DNA of 64,000 nucleotides from NCBI GenBank assembly GCA_026120185.1, contig JANUWF010001217.1:2836001-2900000 (forward strand), written 5' to 3'. Origin of the DNA: Voacanga thouarsii (taxonomy: Eukaryota > Streptophyta > Magnoliopsida > Gentianales > Apocynaceae). The position numbers and the translations under genes are program-made. Below, piece after piece: positions 26,177 through 37,599 of this stretch. Within the stretch, counting starts at the first letter, position 1; every line of letters begins with the position of its first letter. Below the pieces are notes generated by a model. It searched no databases. It saw only the letters and a list, made by a program, of their open reading frames with translations, and was not told the DNA's origin.

Positions 26177-26263
26177 AATAGAGTTCCTCGTCATCCTCAA
26201 AGTCCCATATGCCTACCGATATAGAGCAAATGGTGGAGAGGAGGCTTGAGCAGATGGTGCATG
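26177..26263 (+). pseudogene. CACTA accessory-protein fragment, 5' side of Copia
   Basis: An open frame rich in charged residues (PTDIEQMVERRLEQMVH) runs into the Copia insertion at 26,264. When the Copia and one target duplication are left out, the same frame continues at 32,974 as VVREELKWDLDRRVW. It looks like a short coiled coil, as in the second, non-catalytic protein of plant CACTA elements; that identification is inferred from position after the TNP2 gene. Confidence 0.45.
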
Positions 26264-27274
26264 TGTTGAAAATGACAACTTTAGGAGTTAATAATTTTTA
26301 ACTCATGATTAGTTAGCCTAAAACAATTAATGGGAATTGTTCTTGACATGTTAGAGATTGTTTTTATTGTGGTAGAAGCCATTTTCATGGTGGGAATCCA
26401 TAATTAAATGTTGTTAAAGTTGGGTGTTTAACCATTTGGGAACTCATGTTAGACATGAGTCCCACATGGGAAAAATAGAGGGGTATGGAAGCCTTTATAT
26501 ACTAAAAGGCTTTTCTATAGACTTAATAGAAAAGCCCAAGGTATGGAGGATGCCACACGCGCGCGCCGCCCGCCCGGTTCGGGCTTGGCCCATGTTTTTA
26601 CGATCCTCTATTTTTATTTGACCCAATTAACTCTAACTTGAAAAGGAGTAGGAAACATAAAATCTGGTAAGGAAATTAGGGCTTCCTAATCCGAATTGGG
26701 TTTTAATTTTCCTAAGGTGACATTAAAAGGGGGAACAGAGCCGCCATTAGGGTTAACCCCTTTTCGTGCTTTTTTGCTTCCTGCGAGAAAATTCGCCGCT
26801 TCGGTTATCTCTCCACGATCCATAATTTTTGTCTTATCGGGACCGGTGAACTGAGGGGATTTTCGAGGTGATCACAGTTGGTGTGCGTCAACAGTGATCT
26901 GAGACCGTCTTATCCTACAAAAAGAGTCGCTGTACCCATCGCACCAGAGTAGGGAGAATAACTTCTTGAAGGAAAGCCAGTATAAGATTGGTGATTCGGT
27001 CAGCAGTACAGTACGTTGTGGCGCAGCTTGTCCAGAAGAGTGCCAGTGCCAGGTACGTTCTGGTAGAACCGCGAGCAAGTCAATCAGGTATACTACTGAC
27101 TTGTTTATTAAGTGTGAATTCTGTCTGGTTATATTACGTTTGGACTGTGTGGCCTTGCCGGCATTGTTGATATTTGATAATTGCAATTGTTAGAGCCCTG
27201 GTCGGGTATAGGCGGTGCTTGTTCAATTCAGTTGAGTTGCCTGTCTGTGCTCGTAGGTACCCTGTTTACTAACA
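26264..27274 (+). repeat. 5' LTR of the younger Copia
   Basis: It contains a GC-rich patch (CGCGCGCGCCGCCCGCC, about 26,558-26,575) and a TATATA motif at about 26,497, a plausible promoter for the element. Exactly the same length as its partner at 31,958-32,968. Confidence 0.95.
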
Positions 27275-27314
27275 TTCTTCAAGAAGCTATTCTGCAATTA
27301 TCTGTGTGTGTGCA

Positions 27315-30300
27315 ATGGCCAGTTCGTCAGGTACTGCATCTGCTGCGTATAAGCTTTTGGTTGACTTGAATGGTTTGCCGGACAAGTTTGGTCCAGGGCA
27401 GAATTTCAAGCGTTGGCAACAACGCATGAAAATTTGGTTGACTATGAGGGGCTTATTATCAGCAGTGCAGGTAGACAGGCCTATACCAACTGAAAGGCAT
27501 TCTAAAGTAGCTGAGATTGCTGCGTGGGATGAACGGAATGATGTAGGTAGAGGGGCAATACTGTTAGCATTGACAAATGCTCTCTTTGATGTCTACTGTT
27601 CTGAGTCATACACAGCAAAGATGCTATGGGATGAACTGGATAGGAAATATAATACTGAGGATCAAGGTTTGGAAAGGTATTATGTCTCCAAATTCCTGAA
27701 GTTTCAGATGGTTGAGGGTAAGTCTGTGACTGAACAGATTCAAGAGTTGCAATTGATTATTCATTCTCTTCATGAATCGGATATGGAACTTTCTGAGAAG
27801 TTTCAAGTGATGTTAGTGATAGAGAAATTTCCTAAGTCTTGGGAGGACTTTGGTATGTCCCTCAAACACAAGACGGAGAAGATTTCTCTAAACGATTTGA
27901 TGAAATCAATATCCATTGAGGAGCAACATAGAAAGAATAGTCATATTGTACCTATGGAGTCTAATGTCCATGTTGTGACTATTGGAAAGAAGAGCAATAA
28001 TCAGAGGAATGTGGGGGTTAACTCAAACTCTAAAAACATAAACAAGACAAAAGGCAAGGCCAAGAAGAAACCGAAAGCAAACAAACCTTGCTGGAATTGT
28101 GGTCAGGTTGGACATTGGGCTAAGGACTGTCCGTCTAAAAAGCCCAAAGTCAAACAAGGATCAAATTCTGAAGCACAAGTCAATGTGGTGGTAGAGAATA
28201 CTAGTCAAGCGGAGGCTGATTTGAGTACTCACCTTACTGAGGTTTGTATCATTGAGGCTGAGACTGGCATCACTACTTCCAATGATGATGAAAGGTATGT
28301 TTCTGTTAACCCAGAAGTCTTTACTATTTATGAGCCACTTGAATGGCTGGTTGATATTGGAGCAAATGTGCACGTTTGTGCTGATAAATTGTTTTTTGTG
28401 TCTTACTAGCCTATTAAAGGAAAAACTGTGAAGATGGGGAACTCAACTGCGGCTAATGTGTTGGGGATTGGACGCGTGGACTTGAAGTTTCCTTCAGGGC
28501 ATATTCTTTCTCTTCATAGGGTGCAACATGTTCCAACAGTTCGTAGGAATATTCTTAGTGGTTCATGTTTAGTTAGAGAGGGTTATGAATTTACTTTCAA
28601 ATGTAATAAAGTAGTGATTATGCACTACAATTCTTTCGTTGGCAAAGGTTATTTGTCAGATGTTTTATTTAAATTAAGAGTTGAACCTTTTACTTCTGAT
28701 TTGAATAAAACTTCTTCTATTGAGAATTCTGTTTATCCTATGGTGCACATTATTGAATCAACTGATGTTTGGCATAGTATACTTGAACATTTAAATTTAG
28801 ATTTTGTTAAAAGAATGATGAATTTAGACTTGATCCCTAAACATTCAATTGATAAGAAAAATAAATGTCAAGTGTGTGTGGAAGCTAAAACAACTAGGAA
28901 ACCCTATCATTCAATTGAAAGGGATTCAGAAATACTTGATTTAGTTCACACAGACATTTGTGAATTCAATGGCTTATTGACTAGGGATCATAAGAAATAC
29001 TTCATTACTTTTATTGACGATTGTAGTAAATATTGCTATGTTTATTTACTTAAACATAAAGATGAAGCACTTGAAAAGTTTCTCATATTTAAAAATGAAG
29101 CTGAAACTCAAACTGGTAAGAAACTTAAAAGGTTAAGATCTGATAGAGGTGGAGAGTATGGGTCTAATCCATTTGTTGAATATTGCCAAAGCAATGGCAT
29201 AATTCATGAGGAGACACCCCCTTATTCTCCCCAGTCTAATGGGATTGCTGAACGGAAAAATAGAACGTTTAAAGATATGATCAACAGTTTACTTTTGAAT
29301 TCTGGATTGCCTAAGTATATGTGGGGTGAGGCTTTGAATACGGCTTGCCATATTCTGAACAGAGTTCCTCATAAACATAAAGAGGTAACTCCATTTGAAA
29401 TCTAAAAAGGTAGGAAACCTAACTTAAAATACTTCCGTGTGTGGGGTTGTCTTGCAAAAGTTCTAATCCTTAAACATAAAAGGAAGAAGTTAGGACCAAA
29501 GACTGTTGATGCCATCTTTATTGGTTATGTGGAAACAAGCTATGCCATGAGATTTTTGGTAATTAAGTCCGAAACAAGCTATGCCATGAGATTTTTGGTA
29601 ATTAAGTCCGAAATACTTGGTATAGATTATAACACTATCATTCAATACCGTGGTGCTACATTCTTTGAGAATGTGTTTCCCATGAAAACTGGTTTGCCTC
29701 AAGATGTTTCTACTTTAGATTCAGCCTTAACATTTGATTCCATTCCTAATCATGTGGAAAGGATGAAAGATGTGGGGGCAGGTCCAAATAGTCCCAATAC
29801 TCAAATTGAGGAATTAGAAGAACCTAGAAGGAGTAAGAGAGCTAAGGTTGTCAAGGACTTTGGAAGTGACTTTGTCACTTACAATGTTGAGGACGAACCT
29901 TTGACTTTTCAAGCAGCTATGACTTCCTCAGAAGCAGGGCATTGGAAAGGAGCTGTTAAGAGTGAGATGGATTCCATTGTCTCCAATGGGATATGGGAAT
30001 TGGTAGATCTCCCTCTTGAGTGCAGTACAATTGGATGTAAATGGATATTTAAGAAGAAACTTAAATCAGATGGGACCATAGATAAGTATAAAGCCAGATT
30101 AGTTGCCAAAGGGTTTAGACAGAAAGAGGGAATAGACTATTTTTATACATACTCTCCTGTTGCTCGTTTGACTACAATCCGAGTGCTAATTGCATTGGCT
30201 TCCATATATGGTCTCACCATCCACCAAATGGATGTGAAGATAGCTTTTCTTCATGATGATCTTGAAGAAGAGATATATATGGATCAATCTGAGGGATTTG

Positions 30301-31424
30301 TAGCCAAAGGAAATGAACGGAAAATTTGTAAACTTATTAAATCCCTATATGGTCTAAAACAAGCACCCAAACAATGGAATGAAAAATTTGATAAAATAAT
30401 TTTATCATTTGGCTTCAACATAAATGAGAATGACAAGTGTGTTTACTGTAGAGTTAAAGGTAATGCTTGTATTGTTCTATGCCTGTATGTGGATGCAATT
30501 TTGCTATTTGGGTCCAATATTGAGATAATTAATGAGACTAAATTATTTATGAAGGATATGGGAGTAGCAAATGTGATTCTTGGCCTAAAGTTGATTCGCT
30601 CAACTGAGGGGATAACCATTTCTCAAACGCACTATGTTGAGAGTGTTCTTGAGAAATATGGGTATCAAAATTGTAGAATTGCTAAAACTCCGAGTGACCC
30701 TTCTGTAGCTTTGTTCAAGAATGAAAGTGGAGTTCCTGTGTCTCAATTAAGATATTCTCAAATTATTGGGAGCTTGCAATATCTTGCGAATGGCTCAACA
30801 CCAGATATTTCATTTTCTGTATCTAAGCTGGCAAGATATACAAGTTGTCCAAATTGGACTCATTGGGAGGCCTTGGATAGAGTACTACGGTACTTGAAGG
30901 GAACAGTTTCCCTTGGACTGCATTATGGGAAATTCCCTACTGTACTTGAAGGGTATAATGATGCAAGTTGGATAGCCAAAAACTCTGGTAGCAATGGTTG
31001 CACTGGATATGTGTTTACATTAGGTGGCGGAGCAGTCGCCTGGAAGTCTTGTAAACAGACTTTGATAACTCGGTCAACTTTTGAGGCTGAGTTATGTGCC
31101 TTGGATACTACTGGAACGGAAGCTGAATGGCTGTATGGACTATTGTCCTCTTTGCCAATGATCAGCAAGTCCGTTACTGCTATATCTGTGCATTGTGACA
31201 GTCAAACCACAATTGCAAAGATAAAGAGTACCAAGTATAATCAAAAGACTAAGAGACACATCCAAGTTAGACTTAAATCTATAAGGGAGTTAGTGTCTGA
31301 AAGGGTGGTGTCTGTTGACTTTGTTGTATCCAAAGATAACATTGCAGACCCCCTAACTAAGGGACTTGAAACATCATTGTTCCTTAAATCCAGGTTGGGA
31401 ATGGGACTGATAACCCAGAAATGA
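27315..31424 (+). pseudogene. Copia gag-pol polyprotein with two nonsense codons
   Basis: One frame of 1,370 codons, near the usual copia polyprotein length. It is broken only by TAG at 28,407 and TAA at 29,403, with no frameshift. The ATG at 27,315 gives MASSSGTAS. Domains: gag; CCHC knuckle CWNCGQVGHWAKDC (residues about 258-271); protease with DIGA at 347-350, where families have D-S/T-G-A; GAG-pre-integrase (WHSILEHLN, CQVC); integrase with D547, D610 and E646, spaced 62 and 35 as in the D,D-35-E family; reverse transcriptase with LYVDA at 1057-1061, where the second catalytic Asp of YVDD is Ala; and RNase H ending IADPLTKGL. A 39-bp in-frame tandem duplication lies at 29,532-29,609. The stops and lost active-site residues make it inactive by itself. 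Confidence 0.93.
29532..29609 (+). repeat. 39-bp in-frame tandem duplication inside pol
   Basis: Two identical copies (29,532-29,570 and 29,571-29,609) each encode ETSYAMRFLVIKS, just after the integrase core. Perfect identity indicates a recent slippage event, later than the general LTR divergence. Confidence 0.92.
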
Positions 31425-31957
31425 TTCACCTACAGTGGCAACCCAACTGACCAAGTGGAGATCCCACAAGGCAGTTCAATGTGGTATAAACAAGCTGTTT
31501 GAGTGAATCTGGCACCAATTCTGATACTTTTGTATCTAGGTCATTTCCCTGAAAGCCTGTGGTGCGTTTACTACAATGAGTAAGAGTTTTGACTCTGAAT
31601 GGGATCAAGTCTTTTAGACAGGATGCTAGCAGTACATCTTTAGAGATGTTAACTATGTGAGTGTTGTTGTGTGGCCGCAACTAAAGGGAATTGGGTTTTC
31701 TCTGAATACACTCATGAGACAGGATCAGGACACATGGCCATAACGTGTCAACCCTAAAGATTATCTCCATAGCCGATAGTCTGTTGTTATCAATGGACGC
31801 TGTCACATTCAAGGTTCAGATTCAAGGCTTAAGTCCATCTGTTCCTGTGGGGGCATAAGTTGGATAACTTAGGTAGTAGTTCAAACCGGAAGGTACCATT
31901 ATCGAAAGCGGATTATATGAATCCTGAATAGTCTTTAACTATGGATTTGTGGGGGAT
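31425..31957 (+). other. 3' untranslated region and polypurine tract of Copia
   Basis: A 533-bp stretch between the pol stop and the right LTR. It has no open frame of note and ends in the purine tract GTGGGGGAT (31,949-31,957), which would prime plus-strand DNA synthesis. A copia 3' UTR this long is moderately unusual. Confidence 0.7.
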
Positions 31958-32968
31958 TGTTGAAAATGGAAACTTTGAGAGTTAATAATTTTTAACTCAT
32001 GATTAGTTAGCCTAAAACAATTAATGTGAATTGTTCTTAACATATTAGAGATTATTTTGATTGTGGTAGAAGCTATTTTCATGGTGGGAATTCATAATTA
32101 AATGTTATTAAAGTTGGGTGTTTAACCATTTGGGAACTCATGTTAGACATGAGTCCTACATGGGAAAAATAGAGAGGTGTGGAAGCCTTTATATACTAAA
32201 AGGCTTTTCTATAGACTTAATAGAAAAGCCCAAGGTATAGAGGATGCTACACGCGCGCGCCGCCCGCCTGGCTCGGGCTTGGCCCATGTTTTCACGATCC
32301 TCTATTTTTATTTGGCCCAATTAACTGTAACTTGAAAAGGAGTAGGAAACATAAAATCTGGTAAGGGAATTAGGGCTTTCTAATCCGAATTGGGTTTTAA
32401 TTTTCCTAAGGCGACATTAAAAGGGGGAACAGAGCCGCCATTAGGGTTAACCCCTTTTCGTGCTTTTTTGCTTCCTGCGAGAAAATTCGCCGCTTCGGTT
32501 ATCTCTACACGATCCATAATTTTTGCCTTATCGGGACCGGTGAACTGAGGGGATTTTTGAGGTGATCACAGTTGGTGTGCGTCAACAGTGATCTGAGACC
32601 GTCTTATCCTGCAAGAAGAGTCGTTGTACCCATCGCACCAGAGTGGGGCGAATAACTTCTTGAAGGCAAGCCAGTATAAGACTGGTGATTCGGTCAGCAG
32701 TACAGTACGTTGCGGCGCAGCTTATCCAGAAGAGTGCCAGTGCTAGGTACGTTCTGGTAGAACCGCGAGCAAGTCAATCAGGTATACTACTGACTTGTTT
32801 ATTAAGTGTGAATTCTGTCTGGTTACATTATGTTTGGACTGTGTGGCCTTGCCGGCATTGTTGATATTTGATAATTGCAATTGTTAGAGCCCTAGTCGGG
32901 TATAGGCGGTGCTTGTTCAATTCAGTTGAGTTGCCTGTCTGTGCTCGTAGGTACCCTGTTTTCTAACA
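31958..32968 (+). repeat. 3' LTR of the younger Copia
   Basis: 1,011 bp, co-linear with the left LTR and without indels that change length. Differences are mainly C/T and G/A transitions, concentrated in the first third. Confidence 0.95.
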
Positions 32969-33300
32969 GCATGTAGTTAGGGAAGAGCTTAAGTGGGATT
33001 TAGATAGGAGAGTGTGGCTGCTACAAGAAAAGTTTACCCAGTGAGATGAGGGGATTACTGACTGAATGGCAGCAATGTCAATGAAGATATGATTACCCCC
33101 ACTATAGTTGCCATTGATGGTTATAAATGGCGAGAAGGACGAGATTGATGACAATTTTGTTCCACCCCCAAATCCTCATTCTTCGATACATTCTCATCCT
33201 TATTCTCCACCCCCACCTCCTTCAGTTGGACTATTGCTCCCGTTGTTACATGCTTTTATTTTAGATGTTATCATGGATATCATGTTTACATTACATTAGA
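32969..33300 (+). pseudogene. CACTA accessory-protein fragment, 3' side of Copia
   Basis: Continues the frame interrupted at 26,263 through REELKWDLDRRVWLLQEKF, then a TGA at about 33,041. A further open piece at 33,108-33,299 (FVPPPNPHSSIHSHPYSPPPPP) is proline- and serine-rich. The proline-rich tail is only position-linked to the first piece. Function inferred, not recognised directly. Confidence 0.4.
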
Positions 33301-33479
33301 TGTTTGTAGTTTTACAAATATATTTTATATTATTGAGATGGTTATTTTCTTTTTAAATTTAATGACATTAGTTTACATATTATGTTGTGCTAAATTTTGT
33401 GTGATATATTGTTTGGATATGATAATGGTACAAATGTTTTGAAACAATTACAAAATATTCCTGGCAGGGGGGAAAAGAA

Positions 33480-34354
33480 AATAGCTACTAATTAGCTATA
33501 GAAAAGTGTCGCAAAAAACTTCTGACAAGCTTCGGATTAGCAAGGGTTGCGTGAAGTAGATATGCTACGACTTAGGAATGGCAAGGTGAATCATAGCAAA
33601 TTTGCTTTTTGCTATGGCAAGAAATTGAATTTTAATAAAATAGATATTTAAAAATAGAGGTTGGTCGCTAAGTCCTTGCAGATTTGGTAGGATTTTGTTA
33701 TGGTCAAGTCAATTTTAATAAAATATATATTAAAAATAGAGGGCCATCGCTAAGCCTTCACAAATTTAATAGGATTTTGCTACAACCAAAAATTCAACTT
33801 GAGTAAAATAGATATTAAAAACACATAACCGTCACTAAGCCCTTGCAACATTTGCTAGGATTTTGCTATGGCTAGGAAATTAATTTCTTTAAAAATAGAT
33901 ATTGTGAAAATAAGTGTCCATCACTAAACCCTTGCAAAATTTTCTAGGGTCTTGCTACGGCCAAGGAATTAGTTTCTTTAAAAATGAATATTGAGAAATA
34001 TTGCCATCGCTAAACCCTCGTAACATTACTATGGTTTTGCTACGCCCTGCATTAATTTCTCTAAAAAATTATATTGGGAAAAATATATAACCGTCACTAA
34101 ACTTTTGTAAATATTTTCCGATAAATTATTTGACCGTTACCAATTTGTAACTAATTTAACTAATGTAACTTCATTGATTTCTTTTTGGTCTAGTTAATGC
34201 CCTCGCAAAGCTGATGTTGGTAGTGATGGCTTTTTTTCCCTCGCGAAATTTTTTGTTGATCGAGGAGAAGTTTAGCTATGCCGTCACTACTCTTGGTTAG
34301 CTATGGCTCCACAAAGGCTTTTGCTCTCGCTAATATCCTGTTTTCTTGTCGTCT
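33480..34354. mobile_element. CACTA-like right terminal region
   Basis: Subterminal motifs (GTCGCTAA, CCATCGCTAA, GCTATGGC) like those of the element at 1-10,274 run to TTTTCTTGTCGTC at 34,341-34,353. This differs from the intact terminus TTTTCTTGTAGTG at two positions. I read it as the decayed right end of the CACTA element holding the TNP2 remnant. Confidence 0.5.
33610..34121. repeat. 85-bp subterminal tandem repeat, about 6 copies
   Basis: Copies begin near 33,610, 33,694, 33,776, 33,862, 33,951 and 34,036. Each contains a TTTTGCTATGG-like start, a TTAATTTC/AAAATAGATAT middle and a CGCTAAGCCCTTGCAA-like end. Divergence between copies is high, so the array is old. Confidence 0.65.
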
Positions 34355-34389
34355 ATGATACCGCAAGACGTTTGTTTTTAATTTTAATC

Positions 34390-35759
34390 TTTAAAGTTGA
34401 TTTTAGTTTCAATTATATACTCTTTTTTTCTTATTTTTCTAATGGCTAAGAGATAGATTAAATTCTTGTTCAAAGGGTTTGATTGAAAATATCTAAAAAG
34501 ATAAACTAAATATTTTATTACTAAAAAATAATTTATATTGTTCAAATTATCAAATGATAGTGGTAAAATATAATAAAAATAACTATTCATATTTGTTTTT
34601 TAAATAACAAAGCATTTTATTTTACTTGCCACTTTTCTTTAGTTACATGATTTATGAGCTATTATCAATAAATGTAAAGGAATCTACTTTTAAAAAAAAA
34701 AATCCAAATGGCAAAAATCATTATGTAACTCTAAAGGTGTTTGGATTATATTTCTATCTTAATTTAAAATTTATTTTAATTTAAAATAATAATAATAACC
34801 CAAATAATTTTCCTTTAATATTATATAACTTCACCCGTGAAGTTGTTTAGCAATTCATCCCCATTGGTACGTAAAGAAATATAAATAAAAATCTCTTGCA
34901 GCTATTACCTAACATAAAAATTATAAAAGCAAGTTGTCTCATTCCTAGCTGGCTGGCTGCTGATGCATTGACTCCAAGGAGTCTTTGATATATGGTGCTT
35001 TTTACTGTGTTAATTTCTTCGTTATTTCAAGATTTGTTAATATCTTATATATTATTTTTTTAATAGATCAAAATAATAATAAATTATCATATATAGACAA
35101 ACATATATAATACACACAAGTAAAAGAAACCAAATTTACAATTATTTTAAAATTTTAAAATAAGAATCTTTTTTAATCAAATTAACTAGATTTCTTTTAT
35201 TTACTATAGGCATATCTCATTTCAAAGAATAAAATTTTATTTTCATAATACTTATTTTTTCTATTCTACATATTGTTATTTCAATTTTTTTGTTAGCATA
35301 ATTTTTAAATCTACATCAAATTCATATTCAAACTCCCTTATTTCACTTAAAATTCTATCTAAATACACATAATTAAAAGTAAGTAGAAATATAAAATTCT
35401 AATTCTAATATAATTTTTTATTAATTTATATTTATTATTACCATCATTTATATATTTTTTGAAAATAAATAAATATAAATATAAATATAGAATTCAAATT
35501 CAAACATATACTATTTATTAAATTCAAGTTAATTGAAATGTTTATATATGCATATTATTTGTCTTTAATTTAGGATTTTTTTTATTTAAAATTTTAGCAC
35601 AAAATTAAAGTTTCAAATTTAAAACCACATTTATAATAGAATTTTTTAAACAATGAATTTTTTTAAAAAAATCTTTGTAGTTTATCTTTGGAAAAAAATT
35701 TTGTTTCAAGTTTAATACTAATGTTAAAAAAAAAACCCAAAATGTAAATTATTATAAAT
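34390..35759. other. AT-rich, no gene seen
   Basis: Very AT-rich DNA with poly-A/T runs and frequent stops in all frames. One short minus-strand frame (34,384-34,590) is compositionally AT-driven. Nothing recognised. Confidence 0.6.
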
Positions 35760-36269
35760 GGAATGATTCCATTAATAATTTTTTTTATAAGACATAATCA
35801 ACCAAATATGTTTCATGATTGGTTGGTAAAATTTTTCAATATTGTTACCAACTGATTACCTATCGAAATTATTATATATGAAAGACACCAATTGATAATT
35901 GGTTGGTATATTTTATTTTTAATAAATTACCAACATATTACAAATTAAATATATTATGAACAATTAATTTCAGTTGATTGTCAATTGGTAAAATTTTTCT
36001 TATCAAATTACCAATTAATTACTAACTAAAAATATTACTAACCGAAAGAAAAAATAAGTTGGTAAGCAATTGGTAATTTTTTTTGTTTTGGTTAAATTAT
36101 CAGTAGATCATCAATGCTTATATTACCAACTGATGAACTTTGGTTGGTAATGAGTTTGATGAATATTTTTCTATCAAATTACTAATAAATTACAAACCAA
36201 TTATTAATAACTGAACATATTTATTTCATTTGATAAATTGTTACTAATAAGGTGTATTTTCAGGTAGTG
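35760..36269. mobile_element. CACTA-like or MITE right end with TTGGTAA repeats
   Basis: A dense set of TTACCAACTGATTAC, AATTGGTAA and TTGGTTGGTAA motifs in both orientations ends at 36,269 in TTTTCAGGTAGTG, the reverse complement of CACTACCTGAAAA. It fits the subterminal-repeat plus CACTA-terminus pattern but is a different family from the others in the window. No left end found. Confidence 0.5.
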
Positions 36270-36690
36270 AGCAAAGAATGTTATAACCATCCACCGAAGC
36301 TTAATATAGTCTTTTTTGGCCTCAGAAGTATAGCTTAATTGAGCATGACTCTTCTAATAGACTCTCATTGATGATCATAAATTTGACTTCTCACTCTATT
36401 ATGCTCTCAATTAAAATTAAATCAAAACTAATTTGATAAAATACATTACCTAGTCTGTTAAAATTTTAGGATCAATCCACAAATTGGCTCTAACTTAGTG
36501 TAATCCCAGCATACGTTTTTTCACAGCTGATGCTTATCACGTGGGAAGCAAACCCACCTTTGATTCCCGATATTGGAATCCGAAGCCTTGGGAAGAAGGG
36601 CCATGCTTTCACCGCAAAAGGGAAGAAAGGATAGCGTTCTTGATTACCTCTTCTTGATCAAGTCAATATATCCATTTTTTATAAACATTA
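36270..36690. other. Spacer, no gene seen
   Basis: Short less AT-rich stretch (36,480-36,650) with no recognisable coding potential. Confidence 0.5.
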
Positions 36691-36945
36691 CTCCTTTCGT
36701 TTATGAAACTTTTGCATGCAGATGTTGAAAATAATACTAATTTTTATTCTACTATAATAGTTATTGATTGGTGAAAAATTCTAAAAAGTAAAAAGAAATA
36801 AGAGTTTTAGAAAATTATACAGTTAACTTAAAATAAATGAGGGTACAACAGGAATAAACTAATCATTAGTTCTAAAAATATATATATGAACAAGTGTTTT
36901 GAAAACAAAAATAGTTCATGAACAAGTATTTTAAAATAGAAGGAA
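36691..36945. mobile_element. Stowaway-like MITE (Tc1/mariner type), degenerate
   Basis: A 255-bp segment flanked by TA on both sides (36,689-36,690 and 36,946-36,947). The left end is CTCCTTTCGTTTATGAAAC; the right end, reverse-complemented, is TTCCTTCTATTTTAAAATAC. Both share the CTCC(N)TTTCGTTT style of plant Stowaway ends, and both carry a CATG about 25 bases in. The repeats are imperfect. Confidence 0.55.
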
Positions 36946-37269
36946 TAATAATTATACCAGTGGGGATATGACTATAAAATAAAATAACATAGAGAATATA
37001 TTAGATAAAGAGGCATCAACTAATTAAGTTGTGCAATCTAAATTAATTCAAGCGTTCTTTTGATTAGTGGAAAATTGTACGTTTTCCTATATCTATATTT
37101 GAATATTTCATTCTAATTTAATATAACAATTGAATTGAGTATACAATTATTAGTAAAATTAGTATGTTATCTTTATTAATTAAACTGGTTAATGGTAAGA
37201 TTCACACGTTAGTAATGCTCATATACCCTAAATGAAAGATATTAATTGTGAAGATAGAGAAACAAATTA

Positions 37270-37597
37270 GTCCCTATATTCCCTTTTATCTATCCATTTT
37301 AATCGATTTATAAGTTTTAAGAAAAATAAGATTTTTTAGATAATTAATTAACATTACTTATTTTACCCTCAAAGAATCTCTCTTTTTATTAAGGATTAAT
37401 CAAATTCTAAAATTTTATGTGTGATAAACATATTTAATTTATTTCCATTTTCCATTACAAGTGCACAATACTTATTGTATTAAAGAAATGTATTTATGAA
37501 AAAATAGCAATTAATATCGTCTTGATTTATTAATGAGAAAGATAAATTGGGATAAACATCTTAGTTAAAATAGATAGATAAAAAGAGATAGAGGGAG
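37270..37597. mobile_element. Stowaway-like MITE (Tc1/mariner type)
   Basis: A 328-bp element with a TA duplication on each side (37,268-37,269 and 37,598-37,599). The terminal inverted repeats match at 28 of 34 positions: GTCCCTATATTCCC on the left against CTCCCTCTATCTCT on the right, then TTTTATCTATC on both. No coding capacity; it would depend on a mariner transposase elsewhere. Confidence 0.75.
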
Positions 37598-37599
37598 TA

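Larger units (their letters stand above)
26264..32968 (+). mobile_element. Ty1/copia LTR retrotransposon, structurally complete
   Basis: A 6,705-bp element with two 1,011-bp LTRs (26,264-27,274 and 31,958-32,968), both starting TGTTG and ending AACA. The exact 5-bp target duplication GCATG lies at 26,259-26,263 and 32,969-32,973. A polypurine tract (GTGGGGGAT) sits just before the right LTR. One long gag-pol frame fills 27,315-31,424. I counted about 42-45 LTR mismatches by eye (about 4%), mostly transitions. At the commonly used plant rate of 1.3e-8 per site per year this is about 1.7 million years; the rate is an assumption. Confidence 0.95.

Noticed and set aside
26550..26590. CpG-island promoter of a host gene
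   Set aside because: The CGCGCG patch lies inside the Copia LTR and is repeated in the other LTR.
28428..29405. Separate gene starting at ATG 28,428
   Set aside because: It is the same frame as the gag-pol polyprotein, merely following the TAG at 28,407.
36264..36269. Complete CACTA element ending at 36,269
   Set aside because: No left terminus with matching inverted repeat was found, so only a right end is reported.
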